DNA of 49,557 bases, from contig CANSKS010000017.1 of the NCBI GenBank assembly GCA_947647615.1, positions 1 to 49,557 of the forward strand. The letters are read 5' to 3'. The DNA comes from an uncultured Neglectibacter sp. GTDB lineage: Bacteria > Bacillota > Clostridia > Oscillospirales > Acutalibacteraceae. Made by a program: the position numbers and the translations under genes. The notes beneath the pieces were generated by a model that made no database searches, had not been told where the DNA came from, and was given only the letters and a program-made list of their open reading frames with translations. Below are positions 23,937 to 32,158 of the stretch, one piece after another (position 1 is the stretch's first letter; each line of letters begins with the position of its first letter).

Positions 23937-23975
23937 AAAAAAGCTGTGAACGCCCAAAGGGCCTCACAGCTTTTT
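23937..23975. terminator. Bidirectional terminator
   Basis: AAAAAGCTGTGA (23937-23948) pairs with TCACAGCTTTTT (23964-23975), and an inner GCCC/GGGC extends the stem. It has A and T tracts on both sides. It lies between the converging mannosidase and polA genes, so it probably serves both. Confidence 0.85.
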
Positions 23976-24045
23976 ACATCTCGAAATGGGAAAGCCTTAT
24001 CGTTTGGGGGCAAGAGGTTCAGCGGAGACAGGGGAAGACGGGAGT

Positions 24046-26616
24046 TCAGCCTTTCGCCTGGTACCAGGTTTTTCCGGAGTTGGCTTCCGCCACCATAGGC
24101 ACGGAAAGGGAAACAGCCTGTTCCATTTCTTCTGTCAAAAGGCGTTTTACCTGTTGGGCCTCTTCCTCCGGGCATTCCACAATCAGCTCGTCGTGGACTT
24201 GCAGAATGAGCCTGGCCCGCAGGTTTTCCGCCTCCAGCCGGCGGCTTACCCGGATCATGGCAACCTTGATAATATCGGCAGCAGCGCCCTGGATCGGCAT
24301 GTTCCGGGCCACCCGTTCGCCAAAGGCCCGCATGTTGAAATTGCTGCTTTTTAGCTCGGGCAAATACCGGCGGCGGCCGAACATGGTTTCCACATAACCG
24401 GTTTCCCGGGCGGTTTCTGTGACCTGCTTCATGTAGGCATCTACCCCGGAATAGTTGCGCAGGTATTCCTTGATATACTCGTCGGCCTCTTTCCGGGAAA
24501 CGCCGATGTCTTTGGAAAGGGAGAAGGCGCCGATGCCGTAAACAATGCCGAAGTTTACTGCCTTGGCCCTGCTCCGCATTTCGCTTGTGACCATGTCCTG
24601 GGGCATGGAAAATACCCTGGCCGCAGTGGAGGTGTGAATATCGCGGCCCTCTTTAAAATCTTCCTGCATGGCGGGGTCGTTGGCCACATGGGCCAGTACC
24701 CGCAGCTCTATTTGGGAATAGTCGGCATCTACCAGAAGGCCTTGCTCCGCGGCAAAGAATTTGCGGAACTCCCGGCCGATCTCTGTGCGCACAGGTATAT
24801 TTTGCAGGTTGGGTTCGGTGCTGGAAATGCGGCCGGTGCGGGTTTCTGTTTGGTTGAAGTTAGAATGGATGCGGCCGTCGGAGCCGATCACCTTCAAAAG
24901 TCCGTCGCAATAGGTGGATTTTAGCTTGGCCACGGTCCGGTAACGCAAGATATCTTCTACCACCGGGTTTAAATATCGCAGCTCTTCCAGCACATCGGCG
25001 TTGGTGGACCAGCCGCTTTTGGTCTTTTTTCCGTGGGGAAGGCCCAGCTTGTCAAATAGGGCTTCCCCCAGCTGCTTTGGAGAATTGATGTTGAATTCGT
25101 AACCCACCTGTTGAATGATAGCGTCGTGGAGGGCCGCCACCTGCAGCTCCAGCTCTTTCCCGTAGGCCTCTATACTGCCCTTATCTACAAAGAAGCCCAC
25201 ATATTCCATTTGAGCCAGTACATAGGCCAGGGGAATCTCAATGTTCTGCAATAGCTCCCTTTGGGAATTTTCGTCGATGGCTCGGGAAAGAACGGCACAA
25301 AGCTGGGGCATGGCCGCCGCCGTAGCCAACTCGGGCTCCTCAAAATCCGGCAAGGGCACAGAGTATTCCGCGGCAAGCCTGGATACGTCATAGCCGGAGG
25401 CGGAGGGGTTCAGCAGATAACCGGCCAGGGCAGTGTCCAGGGCCACGCCCTCTATTTTGACGTTTAAGGCCATGGCCGCCTTGTGCAGGGGCTTTACGTC
25501 GTGGGTGTATTTTTTGATGAGGCCGTTTTGGAAAAAGGCCCGCAGAAAAGCGGCGTCCGGAGCCACCCGGAACAGCTCTCCTTTGTGGCAGAAGATGAGG
25601 CTTTTTAAAGAACCGTCTTTCTCCCAAGCCGGGAAAAAGTAGGCTTGACCTTCGTCTTCCAACCGGGCCAGCATAGGCGCGCCGTCCAAAAGCTCTGTGA
25701 CAGGAGGACGTTCCGCTGCAGGGGCGCCGGGCTCCGGAGGAGCTGAGCCGTCCAGGCCGAATTTTTCCAGCAAAGAAAACAGCTCCAATTTTACCATGAG
25801 AGCGGAGGCCTTTTTGGGGTCTCCTTTTTCCGGAACGTAATGGGTCAGTTGGGTATCGATAGGAGCGTCACGGCGAATGGTGCCCAGATCGTAGCTCAAA
25901 AAGGCGTTTTCTTTGGATTTCTCCAGTTTATCCCGCATGGCGGGCTTAATCGCCAGCTCTGCCAAATGTTCGTACACATAGGAAAGGCTGCCGAATTTTT
26001 GGATGAGCTCCCCGGCGCCCTTGGGGCCAATCCCCGCCACGCCGGGAATGCAGTCGGAGGTGTCGCCCTGAATGGCCTTGATGTCGATCATTTGCCTGGG
26101 GGAAACGCCGTATTCCTCTTGAACCTTGGCCACATCGTACACCGTCACCTGGGGCTGGCCGAATTTGGTGGAGGCCAGGCGCACCGTGGTCTTTTCCGAA
26201 ACCAGCTGAAGGCTGTCCCGGTCACCGGTGGCGATGAGGCAGGAATCGCCGTTTTGCTCGCAGGCCTCGGCCAAGGTGCCCAGGATGTCGTCGGCTTCCC
26301 AGCCCTCGCAGGTGACAATGCGGTACCCCAAAGCCGTGAGCAGCTCCTGCAGCACGGGCAGCTGCTGGGCAAGCTCCGGAGGCATCCCCTTACGGTTGGA
26401 CTTGTACCCGGCGTATTGCTGGTGCCGGAAGGTGGGGGCCCGCATGTCAAAGGCAATGGCCACTGCATCGGGCTCTGTTTCGTCCCAAAGCTTCCGGAAC
26501 ATGGTAAGAAACCCATAAATCCCGTTGGTGAAATCTCCCGATTTGGTAGAAAGCAATTTAATTCCGAAGAAGGCCCGGTTTAGTATGCTGTTTCCGTCTA
26601 ATACCAATAGCTTCAT
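24046..26616 (-). CDS. polA: DNA polymerase I
   Basis: 856 residues. The start is the ATG at 26616 with AAAGGAG upstream ('MKLLVLDGNSILNRAFFG'), not the longer frame to 26640. The N-terminal 5'-3' exonuclease domain shows 'AIAFDMRAPTFRHQQYAGYK', 'CEGWEADDILGTLA' and 'GDTSDCIPGVAGIGPKGAGE'. The middle 3'-5' exonuclease-like domain lacks the D-x-E metal ligands ('AYFFPAWEKDGS'), so proofreading is absent, as in many Firmicutes. The polymerase motifs are intact: A 'DYSQIELRVLAHVA', B 'RAKAVNFGIVYGIG' and C 'LILQVHDELIVE'. It repairs DNA and processes Okazaki fragments. It lies 20 bases after the dihydrouridine synthase gene. Confidence 0.97.
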   Translation of the reverse strand: MKLLVLDGNSILNRAFFGIKLLSTKSGDFTNGIYGFLTMFRKLWDETEPDAVAIAFDMRAPTFRHQQYAGYKSNRKGMPPELAQQLPVLQELLTALGYRIVTCEGWEADDILGTLAEACEQNGDSCLIATGDRDSLQLVSEKTTVRLASTKFGQPQVTVYDVAKVQEEYGVSPRQMIDIKAIQGDTSDCIPGVAGIGPKGAGELIQKFGSLSYVYEHLAELAIKPAMRDKLEKSKENAFLSYDLGTIRRDAPIDTQLTHYVPEKGDPKKASALMVKLELFSLLEKFGLDGSAPPEPGAPAAERPPVTELLDGAPMLARLEDEGQAYFFPAWEKDGSLKSLIFCHKGELFRVAPDAAFLRAFFQNGLIKKYTHDVKPLHKAAMALNVKIEGVALDTALAGYLLNPSASGYDVSRLAAEYSVPLPDFEEPELATAAAMPQLCAVLSRAIDENSQRELLQNIEIPLAYVLAQMEYVGFFVDKGSIEAYGKELELQVAALHDAIIQQVGYEFNINSPKQLGEALFDKLGLPHGKKTKSGWSTNADVLEELRYLNPVVEDILRYRTVAKLKSTYCDGLLKVIGSDGRIHSNFNQTETRTGRISSTEPNLQNIPVRTEIGREFRKFFAAEQGLLVDADYSQIELRVLAHVANDPAMQEDFKEGRDIHTSTAARVFSMPQDMVTSEMRSRAKAVNFGIVYGIGAFSLSKDIGVSRKEADEYIKEYLRNYSGVDAYMKQVTETARETGYVETMFGRRRYLPELKSSNFNMRAFGERVARNMPIQGAAADIIKVAMIRVSRRLEAENLRARLILQVHDELIVECPEEEAQQVKRLLTEEMEQAVSLSVPMVAEANSGKTWYQAKG

Positions 26617-26636
26617 GGCAATGACTCCTTTATCTT

Positions 26637-27635
26637 TCATGAAAGGCCGGTAAGGTCTTCTTCCGGCAGGTTCCGGCGGTATATGGCCTCGATGAGGCGG
26701 TCCAGATCTTCCAGGGTACAGAGCTCCCCGGCCCGGCGGCGGAATTCCGCCGCGCCCTTTAGGCCGTGCAGGTACCAGCCCACATGCTTCCTGGCTTCCC
26801 GCATGCCTCGGGATTCCCCCTTTTCTTCACACAGACTATCGATATGGCGCTTCATTACCAGGAGTCGTTCGGAAAGGCCGGGGGCAGGGAGAATCCGGCA
26901 GGAATCTGTCAGGTAATAGTTGATCTGGCGGAAAACCCAGGGGTTTCCCAAAGCGGCCCGGCCCACCATCACCAGGTCGCAGCCGGTTTGTTCCAGCATC
27001 AGGCAAGCGCTTTGAGGCCCGGTGACATCTCCATTGCCTATGACGGGAATGGAAAGTGCCGCCTTTACTTTTTTAATGATCTCCCAATCGGCCTCGCCCT
27101 GGTACATTTGATCTCGAGTGCGGCCGTGGACGCAAACGGCGTCGGCTCCGGCCTCTTCGCAGCGCTTGGCCACCTCCAAGGCGTTCACATGTTCCTTGTC
27201 CCAGCCCATGCGCAGCTTTACCGTTACCGGCAGGCCGGAGCGTTTTTTTACGGCGGCAACGATGGCCCCGCATTTTTCCGGGCTTTTCATCAGGGCGCTG
27301 CCTGCCCCGTTTCCGGCCACCTTTGGCACGGGACAGCCCATGTTGAGGTCAATGCCGTCGGGCCCGTATTTCAGGGCCTTTTCTGCCGCCAGGCCCAGGG
27401 TGAAGGGATCGTCTCCGAAAAGCTGCAAAAATACGGGACGGTTGTCACTGCTCAGGTCCGCGATTTGGTCGGTCTTTTTGTCTTGGTATTGCAGGGCCTT
27501 CGCGCTTACCATTTCTGTTATGGCATAAGCCGCGCCCATTTCCCGGCAGAGCCTGCGGTAGGCGGCGTCTGTCACCCCTGCCATGGGGGCCAATACGGCC
27601 CGCCCTTCTATTTCCACATTTCCAATTTTCAGCAT
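26637..27635 (-). CDS. dusB: tRNA-dihydrouridine synthase
   Basis: 332 residues. The start is the ATG at 27635 with AAGGAA upstream. The TIM-barrel flavoenzyme shows the FMN and catalytic blocks '[20 protein letters not shown]', 'LQLFGDDP', '[20 protein letters not shown]' (catalytic Cys), 'KLRMGWD', '[16 protein letters not shown]', 'IGNGDV' and '[12 protein letters not shown]'. It reduces uridine in tRNA to dihydrouridine using NADPH. Length and motifs fit the DusB/Dus1 group. The symbol follows that group and the site specificity is not proven. It appears co-transcribed with polA. Confidence 0.93.
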   Translation of the reverse strand: MLKIGNVEIEGRAVLAPMAGVTDAAYRRLCREMGAAYAITEMVSAKALQYQDKKTDQIADLSSDNRPVFLQLFGDDPFTLGLAAEKALKYGPDGIDLNMGCPVPKVAGNGAGSALMKSPEKCGAIVAAVKKRSGLPVTVKLRMGWDKEHVNALEVAKRCEEAGADAVCVHGRTRDQMYQGEADWEIIKKVKAALSIPVIGNGDVTGPQSACLMLEQTGCDLVMVGRAALGNPWVFRQINYYLTDSCRILPAPGLSERLLVMKRHIDSLCEEKGESRGMREARKHVGWYLHGLKGAAEFRRRAGELCTLEDLDRLIEAIYRRNLPEEDLTGLS

Positions 27636-27725
27636 GGCTTTCCTTCTTCTATAAAAATTCAATTTTCCCCGCCTATTCCCGCCTGGAGCCCCTTAGAGGA
27701 AGCCCGGGGAGACATTGGGGGAGTT

Positions 27726-28376
27726 TTAGGCCTTCAACACCTTGGAAAAGATCATCTGGGAAGATTCCGAAAATTTCAGGCCGGCCTCCCGGCTGTAATC
27801 CTGTTCTTCAATGGTGAGGCCGTAAGAGGGCAGGAACTCTTTTACAAAGTAGTCTGCCTCCGGCAGGTTCAGCCCCGCAATATTTTTTAAAATGGTTTGT
27901 TCCGCCTGCTGGAATTCCCGGTTTCCGCTTTTCCGTTCCTCCACACATTTGATCACGGCGGAAATTTTATCCGCTGCCTTCACAAGGGCTTCCAGTTCCC
28001 TATCTTCTTCCCCCTGCTGCTTCATAATGCTTTGGTAATCGGGCCGGAACTCCTCGGGCAGCATGGAAACCAAATGATCTACCGCCATTTCTTCTACCTC
28101 CGCATAAGCACTGCGGATTTCTTGGGAGTGGTATTTTATGGGGGTAGGCATGTCGCCGGTAATGATTTCGGAGGCATCGTGGAGCATACCCAGCACTGCG
28201 GCCCGCTGCGGGTCGTAGGTCTTCCCGAATTTTTTATTGCCGATCAGCGCCAAAGCGTGGGCAAGCAGAGCCACCTCTAAGCTGTGCTCACAAATATTTT
28301 CTTCCCGGGTATTGCGCATAAGCCCCCAGCGGTTGATGTACTTCATGCGGGAAAGCATGGCGAAAAATGAATACAT
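27726..28376 (-). CDS. HD-domain 5'-nucleotidase (YfbR-like)
   Basis: 216 residues. The start is the ATG at 28376, with AAGGAAGG in front. The longer frame to 28565 lacks a good site. Motifs are 'MLSRMKYINRWGLMRNTREE', 'ICEHSLEVALLAHALAL' and 'VLGMLHDASEIITGDMPTPI' (HD pair plus D/E), with a final Asp in 'VKAADKISAVIKC'. These match the YfbR class, which dephosphorylates deoxynucleoside 5'-monophosphates using a divalent metal. It sits 91 bases upstream of dusB in the same direction and could be read with dusB and polA. Confidence 0.87.
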   Translation of the reverse strand: MYSFFAMLSRMKYINRWGLMRNTREENICEHSLEVALLAHALALIGNKKFGKTYDPQRAAVLGMLHDASEIITGDMPTPIKYHSQEIRSAYAEVEEMAVDHLVSMLPEEFRPDYQSIMKQQGEEDRELEALVKAADKISAVIKCVEERKSGNREFQQAEQTILKNIAGLNLPEADYFVKEFLPSYGLTIEEQDYSREAGLKFSESSQMIFSKVLKA

Positions 28377-28582
28377 AGGGCGCGTCCCTTCCTTTCTTTG
28401 GCAGCGGAGATACGGAAAAAAAGATATCTCTATTTTACCTAAGGCCGGGCGGTTTTGCAACGGGAAAAACGGTGCTTCCCCCAAAATCCCACTGAAATAA
28501 ATCGAAAGGGAGTACAGCCATGCCCTCCTGTTCTCCCAAGGGTCTAATTTGTGAAGTTTTTTCATTTTTCTCCACTAAAGGC

Positions 28583-28611
28583 TTGACAAATCAGAAATAA
28601 TGTTATAAAAT
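28583..28611 (+). promoter_or_regulatory. Promoter of the BlaI/BlaR-like operon
   Basis: -35 TTGACA (28583-28588), 17-base spacer, and -10 TAAAAT (28606-28611). Downstream, TGTAGT near 28626 and ACTACTGTA near 28655 form a loose GTAGT/ACTAC symmetry with TGTA elements of the kind BlaI/MecI proteins bind. The operator itself is uncertain. Confidence 0.7.
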
Positions 28612-28681
28612 TCACTTGTAAAAAAGTGTAGTCGATATTAAATTGATGAACAAACTACTGTAAGAAAGGAGGTGAGCACCC

Positions 28682-29095
28682 ATGAGAAAAGATATTGGCT
28701 TGACGAAACGGGAAGAAGAACTGATGAACTTTTTGTGGGATTATGAGGAGCCTATCACCAGCAACGCTATTTTGAAGTTCTGTGAAAACCGCTCCTGGAG
28801 TGAAAGCTATTTGTATGTTATGCTCCGTTCCCTGCAAAAAAAGGGACTATTGCAGCAGCGGGAGCCAATGCAATACGGTTCCCAATACGCCCGGCGGTTT
28901 TACTGTACTATGACAAAGGAAGAATACTATGTAGCGCTGGCCGCAGGGAAAGATCTGGACACAAAAGCGTTCGCAAAAAATGTCGTGGCTATGGCTGTAA
29001 AAGAAGGCAAAGGAGATAACAAAGAGCTGCTGGAACAGTTAGAGCAAATGCTCAAAGAGGCTTCTGAAGGCCCCCCAGAAAAAGAAAAGAAATAA
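28682..29095 (+). CDS. BlaI/MecI family transcriptional repressor
   Basis: 137 residues behind AAAGGAGGTGA. The winged helix is clear ('LTKREEELMNFLWDYEEPIT', 'WSESYLYVMLRSLQKKGLLQ', 'YARRFYCTMTKEEYYVALAA'), followed by a dimerisation tail ending in Glu/Lys-rich residues. BlaI-type repressors are cut by a partner M56 membrane protease when a signal is sensed. The gene directly upstream of that protease fits this arrangement. The usual cleavage site region after the DNA-binding domain is present but no specific scissile bond can be named. No beta-lactamase or PBP2a gene is nearby, so the regulated genes are likely the cluster downstream. Confidence 0.88.
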   Translation: MRKDIGLTKREEELMNFLWDYEEPITSNAILKFCENRSWSESYLYVMLRSLQKKGLLQQREPMQYGSQYARRFYCTMTKEEYYVALAAGKDLDTKAFAKNVVAMAVKEGKGDNKELLEQLEQMLKEASEGPPEKEKK

Positions 29096-29112
29096 AAAAT
29101 GGAAGGTGCCCC

Positions 29113-30270
29113 ATGCAGTTTACTGTCTTCTCCTTTGTGACCTCCTGGGTTTTCAGCGCCGTGATCTTGCTCACGATCCACTTTCTGCGGAGAAACCGGG
29201 AATTTATCAAGAGCTTCGGCGTGGGAGCTATGCTCCTGCTTTATATTGGCTGTATAGTCCGTATGGCTTTCACTCCAGAATTTTCGTTTACAAGGTCTCT
29301 GGAACTACCCCGACTGGTCAATTCCTTTTACCAAGCAATTTACATAGAGCCCATCACAGTTTTCACCCATCAAATCTCGATCTATGTTATTTTTCTTGGG
29401 GTTTGGCTCTTGGTGGCAGCCCTGCTCACCGCTGTGTTTGCTCTGCGGTATCTTTTTGGGCTTCGGGAGATCAGCCAGTACGAGGCAAACACCAGCCGCC
29501 AGGGAGAGCGCATCTTGCATCGGGTACGATCAGAGCATTCCCGCAAAATACAGGCAAAGGTTTTTATCTGCCCTAAAGTTAAGTTCCCCATGGGCGTGGG
29601 CCTGAAGAAAAAGCGGATCTTGCTCCCAGCCGGCGAATACACGGACCAGGAGCTCTATTACATGCTCAAACATGAATACGCCCATTTCTATAACCGCGAC
29701 CTGACCGTGACATTTCTTGTCAACCTGTTTTGCTGTCTCTATTGGTGGAACCCGGCAGTCTACCTGCTGCGAAAAGATATCTCTCAAATGTTAGAGCTCA
29801 AATGCGACCTCACCGTCACGCAGCAGTTCAGCTTGAAGGAAAAAACAGAATATTGTTCTATCATCCTGGAGCTGCTGAAGGGCCCGAAACCAAAGAACGC
29901 TATAGATATCCCCGCCGCCGCGGGAATGGCAAAGCGAGCAAAAAGCTCTGCGCTGGTGGAACGGTTTGACGCGGTATTAAAGCCCTTTCAAAAAGGAAAA
30001 CGCTGGATTTCTGGCAGCGTTCTCGTTGGATTTTTAGCGGTTTTTCTCATGTCGTATACGGTGGTAATTCAACCATACTATGACCCACCAAAGAAAGAGG
30101 TAATGTCTACTGATGGGACTATAGACCCCGATCCTTCGGAAGGTTACATTCTCAAGCGCTCAGATGGAACTTATCTCATGGTATTGCCAGATCAGACATT
30201 TCCATTAAGCCAGGAAACCGCGGAAGTATTTGCTTCCACAGGAATTGAAATCAAGGAGGAAACAAAATGA
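29113..30270 (+). CDS. BlaR1/MecR1-like M56 membrane metalloprotease without beta-lactam sensor
   Basis: 385 residues. Three N-terminal membrane segments lie at about residues 5-25, 36-52 and 88-115. They are followed by the M56 zinc protease domain with HEYAH at 187-191 and a downstream ELKCD that supplies the third ligand (E228). A fourth membrane segment lies at about 297-318. BlaR1 proteins continue for about 250 residues with a penicillin-binding sensor. Here only about 65 extracellular residues remain, ending 'EVFASTGIEIKEETK'. The signal must therefore be something else, sensed by the short tail, the membrane loops or a partner. The stop overlaps the next ATG (ATGA), so this protein and the small secreted peptide are translated as a pair. 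Confidence 0.88.
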   Translation: MQFTVFSFVTSWVFSAVILLTIHFLRRNREFIKSFGVGAMLLLYIGCIVRMAFTPEFSFTRSLELPRLVNSFYQAIYIEPITVFTHQISIYVIFLGVWLLVAALLTAVFALRYLFGLREISQYEANTSRQGERILHRVRSEHSRKIQAKVFICPKVKFPMGVGLKKKRILLPAGEYTDQELYYMLKHEYAHFYNRDLTVTFLVNLFCCLYWWNPAVYLLRKDISQMLELKCDLTVTQQFSLKEKTEYCSIILELLKGPKPKNAIDIPAAAGMAKRAKSSALVERFDAVLKPFQKGKRWISGSVLVGFLAVFLMSYTVVIQPYYDPPKKEVMSTDGTIDPDPSEGYILKRSDGTYLMVLPDQTFPLSQETAEVFASTGIEIKEETK

Positions 30271-30533
30271 AAAAACTGATCACAACAGGCATCGTTTCTA
30301 TACTGCTGGTAACTTTAATCGCTTTCCCTGCGCAGGCTTCAGGAATAGAGTCTTTGGAAAACCAAAACAGGGAAACGATCACGCAAGCCGCAGCAGCATC
30401 AGGCGACGCGGTTATGCCTCTGGCTGACACAATTGTCATAAAAACCCGAACGTATAACGGAAAAAAGCAATACCGGCGGTGGAACGCTACAAAAGGCTAT
30501 TGGGTCGATCCCTATTGGATCGATTGCATATAA
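30267..30533 (+). CDS. Small secreted peptide coupled to the M56 protease gene
   Basis: 88 residues. A clear Sec signal peptide ('MKKLITTGIVSILLVTLIAF') ends at a likely PAQA cleavage site (about residue 24). The mature part of about 64 residues has a flexible Glu/Gln/Ala-rich first half. A basic-aromatic C-terminal half follows ('TYNGKKQYRRWNATKGYW', then 'VDPYWIDCI') with a single Cys one residue from the end. No lipobox is present. The family was not identified. Overlap of the start with the protease stop means the two genes are translationally coupled. The peptide could be the ligand, inhibitor or substrate of the M56 protein. This is inference. Confidence 0.75.
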   Translation: MKKLITTGIVSILLVTLIAFPAQASGIESLENQNRETITQAAAASGDAVMPLADTIVIKTRTYNGKKQYRRWNATKGYWVDPYWIDCI

Positions 30534-30857
30534 CAATCTATGGATTCTTGGGAGATGAGCAAACAACATACAATTTAGATAGTCCGCCTTGCTTGTTTAT
30601 CTATAAACATACGCAAATCCGGCCGTCAATTTTGACAATTGCTTATGGGCAAATTGGAGTTTTGCTCATCTCCAAGTTTCTTGGAAGGGGGTGATACCCA
30701 TGAACAAATAAGATATCCATATAAAACCGAAAGGCTGGGGGGCCTGCCGAACCAAGTTCGGCACACGGGTTTATATGGATTGGAATCATTATACTTGATT
30801 GCATTTTTATTTACAAGATTTTTGGAAAAATACGATTTTATGGAAGGAAAGAGAAAC
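30534..30857 (+). other. Structured non-coding stretch, candidate leader RNA
   Basis: No real gene was found; the only start-like site heads a 3-codon frame (ATG at 30700) behind a strong GGAAGGGGGTG. Two long pairings stand out. First, CTTGGGAGATGAGCAAA (30547-30563) pairs with TTTGCTCATCTCCAAG (30661-30676), one bulged G, 97 bases apart. Second, ATCCATATAAA (30715-30725) pairs with TTTATATGGAT (30770-30780). The second encloses CC-GAAA-GG and GCCGAAC-CAA-GTTCGGC hairpins, giving a three-way junction. There is no T tract, so this is not a plain terminator. It does not match a riboswitch core known to me. The metalloprotease gene starts 78 bases further on. Confidence 0.55.
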
Positions 30858-32126
30858 ATGAAGAAAAGATTGCTATCAATATTTTTGGCCATGTGTCTTA
30901 TAGTAACATCAACTTTCAGCATGAGTGTTTCTGCTGCGAGTAATAATTTCACTGACATTTCAAATCATTGGGCAAAGGTTTATATCAACTATGTATGCAA
31001 TACTAAAGAGGTCATGGAAGGTTTCGATGGCAGTACTACCACATTTTCTCCCAACACAACGTTAAGCCGCGCGGATTTGGCTATGATTATGGGAAAGGTG
31101 TGCGGAATTAAGTTATCCGAGTGGCAGGGGGCCACAAAATTTACCGATGTCAGCACCTCCTCAAGGTATTGCCCCTATATAAAATGGGCTAGTGAAATGG
31201 GTATTATTACCGGAAATTCGAGTACAACATTTGCTCCGGCTAACCCCATTAAACGTCAAGATGCGGCTGTGCTGCTGTATCGGTATATTACCAAATATAA
31301 TATTCCAGTAAGCCCTTCCGGAAGTTATCCGAACTTTACCGACCAGTCTTCCATTTCTTCCTATGCCACGGCAGCGGTAAAATTTGTGGTACAAGCAGGG
31401 TTAATGGGGGGAAGTGGTTCCAATTTTAACCCACAAAAAACTATAACACGGGCAGAAATTGCGACCATGGTCTATAACCTCTATGTTCGGTATTTGTCAA
31501 AAGAAGCATATAGCAACCGAACGGTCAACATAGTGGTAGGAACAACAAATTCATTCTATAAAGAGCATTCTTCTACCAACGATATTCGCAATTATCTCAG
31601 CAATGCTCAACTTCCTTTTACAAATCGCTGGAATATTTCTTTTAATCCTACTTATCAAATGTTATCCGACCTTCCTGAAGACGGATGCAGTAAATGGAAC
31701 TCGCTTTGCGATAATTCCTGTGGAACCAGATGTGTAGATAATACCTCCCAGCCAAATCACCATAAAAACTGGTACTGGAATTTTTATCATGTCTGGGAAC
31801 ATATGCCCTATCCAGGTAAAGCATTTCGAGTGGCAGCGACTTCTGCTTATCTCTGCGATCATATAGATGGTGGAAAGCATAATCACCGTATTGCCGGGTT
31901 AACAGCGGAAGATTTATCTATGGTTTACCTTGCAAAAGCAAATGGGGCAAATAATATTCGAATTATTCAACATGAACTTTCTCATCTATACGGTCCTGAT
32001 GATGGAAAGTGCTCTACAGGTGTTCTTTGCATTATGAGTGGCGGATTCGATTTTAATACGACTTATAATTTACAGAATATTTGGTGTCCGGGATGCTCTA
32101 ACAGCTTTACTCGGACAGCTCAGTAA
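30858..32126 (+). CDS. SLH-anchored zinc metalloprotease, archaemetzincin-like motif
   Basis: 422 residues from the ATG at 30858, with GGAAGGAAAGAG in front. The longer frame to 30639 runs through the structured leader. A signal peptide (cut near residue 27) is followed by three SLH repeats (about 28-85, 92-145, 158-212) that bind cell-wall polysaccharide. The C-terminal domain (about 220-422) has H372-E-x-x-H376-x-x-G379-x-x-D382. It continues with C385-x5-C391-x-M393 and C410-x2-C413. This is close to the archaemetzincin pattern of a metzincin core plus zinc-knuckle cysteines, but with Asp in place of the third His, as in snapalysins. Six further Cys lie upstream. It is AT-richer than the flanking genes and probably acts at the cell surface. 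Confidence 0.82.
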   Translation: MKKRLLSIFLAMCLIVTSTFSMSVSAASNNFTDISNHWAKVYINYVCNTKEVMEGFDGSTTTFSPNTTLSRADLAMIMGKVCGIKLSEWQGATKFTDVSTSSRYCPYIKWASEMGIITGNSSTTFAPANPIKRQDAAVLLYRYITKYNIPVSPSGSYPNFTDQSSISSYATAAVKFVVQAGLMGGSGSNFNPQKTITRAEIATMVYNLYVRYLSKEAYSNRTVNIVVGTTNSFYKEHSSTNDIRNYLSNAQLPFTNRWNISFNPTYQMLSDLPEDGCSKWNSLCDNSCGTRCVDNTSQPNHHKNWYWNFYHVWEHMPYPGKAFRVAATSAYLCDHIDGGKHNHRIAGLTAEDLSMVYLAKANGANNIRIIQHELSHLYGPDDGKCSTGVLCIMSGGFDFNTTYNLQNIWCPGCSNSFTRTAQ

Positions 32127-32158
32127 CTAAAAATATTATAAATCTGGAGGTAAAACTT

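Noticed and set aside
28377-28565. N-terminal extension of the HD nucleotidase
   Set aside because: No ribosome site and no homology-like sequence; the ATG at 28376 has AAGGAAGG and starts the known domain.
28612-28681. Definite BlaI operator
   Set aside because: GTAGT/ACTAC and TGTA elements are present, but the two arms match only partly, so no operator feature was called.
30700-30711. Three-codon frame (Met-Asn-Lys) behind a strong ribosome site
   Set aside because: Too short to call a gene; it could be a leader peptide, but nothing besides the ribosome site supports it, so it is only noted in the leader entry.
30639-30857. N-terminal extension of the SLH metalloprotease
   Set aside because: A signal peptide begins at the ATG at 30858, with its own ribosome site; the upstream part is the structured leader.
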